Shown here: positions 61,555 through 64,000 of the stretch, piece after piece
How positions within the stretch are numbered: the stretch's first letter is position 1
How the letters are laid out: each line of letters starts with the position of its first letter
Origin: Zerene cesonia
Taxonomy: Eukaryota > Arthropoda > Insecta > Lepidoptera > Pieridae
Assembly (NCBI RefSeq): GCF_012273895.1
Contig: NC_052129.1
Coordinates: 2,976,001-3,040,000, forward strand
Length of the DNA: 64,000 bases
Direction of reading: 5' to 3'
Notes under the pieces: model-generated
What the model was told of the DNA's origin: nothing
Database searches by the model: none
What the model saw: only the letters and a program-made list of their open reading frames with translations
Position numbers and translations under genes: made by a program

Positions 61555-61700
61555 CATTTATTTATTTATTTATAATACTTTATTGTACAAAACAGAAAGT
61601 AAAGTTTATACAAAATATAATATGGCACAATGATATTTTGTGCAAAAGGCGGCCTTATTGCTAGACAGCAATCTCTGCCAGGCAACCTAGTAGGAAAGGA
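61555..61700 (-). mobile_element. Non-LTR-like 3' end with (TAAA)n tail, copy 1
   Basis: Plus-strand reading: (TTTA)n at 61555-61572, then 'atactttattgtacaaaacag', 'atggcacaatgat', 'caaaaggcggccttattgc', 'agcaatctctgccaggcaacc'. With the (TAAA)n tail at the left, the element runs on the minus strand and is 5' truncated near 61700. The order matches a repeat I know as common in Lepidoptera. Confidence 0.65.
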
Positions 61701-62034
61701 AATGCAAGAAATGCAAATGCTATTTCTACGCATTTAAATTGTACTCAATCGTGCAGATAACTTTATACATAGTTTATTTATAATGTTTTATATTTCATAT
61801 TTCTTACGAGACGCATAGATTTAATACAGCCTGTTATAATACAAAGTGACACTTAACTAATTGCATTTCTGTCCCTTGTTCTACCGAGCCGCGAGCGTAA
61901 GTGATGAGTTTATCTCCAGCACTGACTACAAAATAAATATATTTTTAATCTTCTTTAAAGAACCGGAAGAAATTTAACTGACATCAAGAATCAATTGAAT
62001 TTTCTATGAAATATTGCACAAACAACATGTGAAA

Positions 62035-62135
62035 CATAAAACAAAACAGAAAAGGCATCGTTTGCACAAGAGGTGGCCTTTTCGCTAAACAGTAATCTCC
62101 GCCAGGCAACCTGGATGCTATTTGAAATAATAGAG
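62035..62135 (-). mobile_element. Same 3'-end family, copy 2
   Basis: 'aaacataaaacaaaacag', 'gcacaagaggtggccttttcgc', 'aaacagtaatctccgccaggc' and 'aacctggatgc' correspond to the proximal part of copy 1, in the same orientation and without the (TAAA)n tail. Confidence 0.55.
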
Positions 62136-62244
62136 ATAGAGAGGAAGGTTTTGAGTTGCCTACGCTGTAAAATTTTGAGCAATATATTTTAAATCAATTA
62201 ATTGCAGACGTTATCATGCATTACTTCGCTCTTAAACCTTCGGC

Positions 62245-62345
62245 ATACAATACGATACACTTTATTTAAAACACATATAAATACTGATATAAAAGTAATA
62301 AGAAACATACCATGTTACAATGCGGCATTATTGCTCATAACAAAT
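62245..62345 (-). mobile_element. Same 3'-end family, copy 3
   Basis: 'gatacactttatttaaaacac' and, further on, 'atgttacaatgcggcattattgctcataac' match the terminal part of copies 1 and 2, in the same orientation. It is more decayed than copy 1. Confidence 0.45.
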
Positions 62346-62980
62346 TTATCATTTATTTATACTTAATTAAAAATTAATAACTATATTGTTTACTCTAGAA
62401 AGACACTTTTAGTAATTACATCTATTTAATAATTAAACAAATAATTACGTTTCAAAACAAATCGTATTTGCGTGATTTATTAATAATTAAATATTATAAA
62501 CACAAAAAAACGAATATTTGACGATTCCTATAAGAATTTCGTTTTATAACAGTTATCTGTTGAAGTCACATTCAAATCAGGCATTTGAGAAAAAATCTTC
62601 AGTAAAAAATGGCTGAGTCATTGAGCTAGCGAGTCTACTTAATATCTTTTGTAACCTAGCTAGGAATATACGTAGACTAAATAAATACAGACATAGCGAT
62701 TTTTTATTCTATTTTTGTATTTGAATAAAAAGAGAAAACGAAGCTTTAATGTCACACACCAACTAAATTTAAGTATTTAATTGTTTTAGAATATATTTTG
62801 AACTGGCTGGGTTTCAATATTATATGAAAAACCCTTGCTCCACTAAAGGCTGCGGAATTGGATAAAAGGGTTTTTATCCCAGAAATCCCAAGGAAAGGGG
62901 AACTGTGCATGCAAAACCTCAGATTATTTTCTCCATTTACAACGCGGGCGGAATGCAATACTTGTTTATTTTATATATAG
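62346..62980. other. AT-rich non-coding stretch
   Basis: No gene recognised. A 68-codon minus-strand frame at 62752-62958 overlaps a GC-richer patch (62840-62950) without family resemblance. Confidence 0.45.
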
Positions 62981-63039
62981 TACTATATTGACTGATATAA
63001 TACCAATATATAGTTGGTATTATATGAGTCAATATAGTA
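62981..63039. repeat. Hairpin with 26-bp arms (one mismatch), 7-base loop
   Basis: 62981-63006 pairs with 63014-63039 at 25 of 26 positions; the mismatch is at 62993 / 63027. The loop is TATATAG. A single transcript across it on either strand would fold into a stem close in size to a small pre-miRNA, though the arms are AT-rich. No terminal signature or flanking duplication identifies a transposon. Confidence 0.85.
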
Positions 63040-64000
63040 TGGACGGCAAATACAAAAATGTGTAATCCAGTTACACATCTGCTCATAGTTTGCTCTATGT
63101 CGACGCGTCACTTTTTTGTCGGCACATAACAAAGTTTTTGCCGACGTCATTAAGAATTGTACTCGTTTTAATTATTGTATTGAGATCTGATGTGTATCTG
63201 GCGATTAGTGAATCGCCGGAATATCTGTTTTAAGCTAACTTTGATTAATTCATAGAGAGTTAGGTACAGTATTTTTACCGTTTATGTGTCGTTATTTATG
63301 TATTATATATGCGGACTATTGATATATAATAATATTGATAATTAGTTTTAATAAATTTTATACAATCGTTTAATTACGTTCGTTTTAAATAATGTAGTGG
63401 ATTAGTGACATTTTATTTAGTATTCTAAACAAATAGTTAATAAACGGGATATATTTTTATATTACTGGCAACCATTTTTAAACTACTTCCTTTTGCACAT
63501 AAATATTTCATTAATTCATTTCATCTGGATCGATAAAAGCTTTGAGCCTATTTTGATGACATGAAAGTATAATATTTTGATTTTTTTAAATTAATTATTT
63601 CCGTAAACTATGCTAAAAAACATACTTTCATATTAGGTATGTATATGGATTACTATGATTATTTGGTGTTTGGAAACAAAAATAGAGCATCGCAAATGAA
63701 TATATTTGTATATTTGTTGTTTTTAATAACCATATTATGCAATGGATGTCCATGCTTCACGCACACTTCACTGTAACTATATGTATGTGAAACACATATG
63801 TAAACACACTCCCCCTTTTACACAAACGCACACATATAATAGATATGGCTCTCTCGCCTCTCTTGACCTCTAGACCTCTTTGGCTTATACGTATATTTAT
63901 TATGAAATCAAAATTAAAAAAAAAAACAGTATTCCTATCTAACTACTCACGTATATTTATATAACTCTGTTCACATTCAAGAGTATAAAACATAGATAAT
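63040..64000. other. AT-rich non-coding stretch
   Basis: No gene and no recognisable transposon up to the end of the window. Confidence 0.5.

Noticed and set aside
1..64000. Bacterial-style features (ribosome binding sites, operons, terminators)
   Set aside because: The sequence is insect nuclear DNA with no closely packed genes, so such features do not apply.

Overview
The window looks like intergenic or intronic nuclear DNA from a lepidopteran insect, more likely a butterfly or close relative than anything else I can name. It is AT-rich with almost no long open frames. It carries many short interspersed repeats that I recognise as typical of Lepidoptera: non-autonomous Helitrons ending in CTAG, tRNA-derived SINEs, and the 3' ends of non-LTR retrotransposons. 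The longest open frame is about 108 codons, most such frames begin at non-ATG triplets, and none resembles a known protein. I find no confident protein-coding exon, rRNA or functional tRNA, and no autonomous transposon with a readable enzyme gene.

The main structure is a Helitron family of about 200 bp, here called family A. It starts TCCTACTAATATTATAAATG and ends with a small hairpin (CGCGG/CCGCG) followed by GGGCGCAGCTAG. Full-length or near-full-length copies lie near 5.1, 7.0, 10.1, 25.8, 37.7, 42.7, 49.5, 52.0 and 60.6 kb in both orientations. A head-swapped copy is at 9.0 kb, and broken copies are at 13.1, 38.1, 49.7 and 50.5 kb. Older relatives with other tails (CGGGCGAAGCC type) occur near 9.4, 17.8, 18.5, 21.0, 26.1, 36.3, 39.2, 43.0, 48.6, 49.0, 50.7, 51.2, 54.3 and 56.2 kb. 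Several copies are joined: a zero-spacer head-to-tail dimer at 49.5-49.8 kb, a head-to-head fusion at 50.5-50.8 kb, and abutting pairs at 25.8-26.2 and 42.7-43.1 kb.

Retroelements include an intact-looking tRNA-derived SINE at 29.0-29.2 kb with a perfect 15-bp target-site duplication, and a second SINE at 30.7-31.0 kb. Non-LTR 3' ends lie at 34.5, 58.3-58.9 (two in tandem), 61.1 and 61.55-62.35 kb (three in the same orientation). The right end of the window (56-63 kb) is the most retroelement-rich part.

Against the AT-rich background are several GC/CpG-rich islands: 2.9-3.25, 12.6-12.8, 31.1-31.3, 40.1-41.95, 45.1-45.4, 47.3-48.15 and 53.0-53.2 kb. The one at 47.3-48.15 kb is the best promoter / first-exon candidate. 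It is dense in CpG, has an arthropod-type initiator on the minus strand followed by a possible splice donor, and has good donor sites on the plus strand. The stretch from about 39.8 to 42.5 kb is nearly free of recognisable transposons and may hold regulatory DNA.

Three near-perfect hairpins (6.47, 57.85 and 62.98 kb) are not explained by any element I recognise. No new enzyme system is visible. The most unusual material is the set of rearranged Helitron joints and these hairpins.
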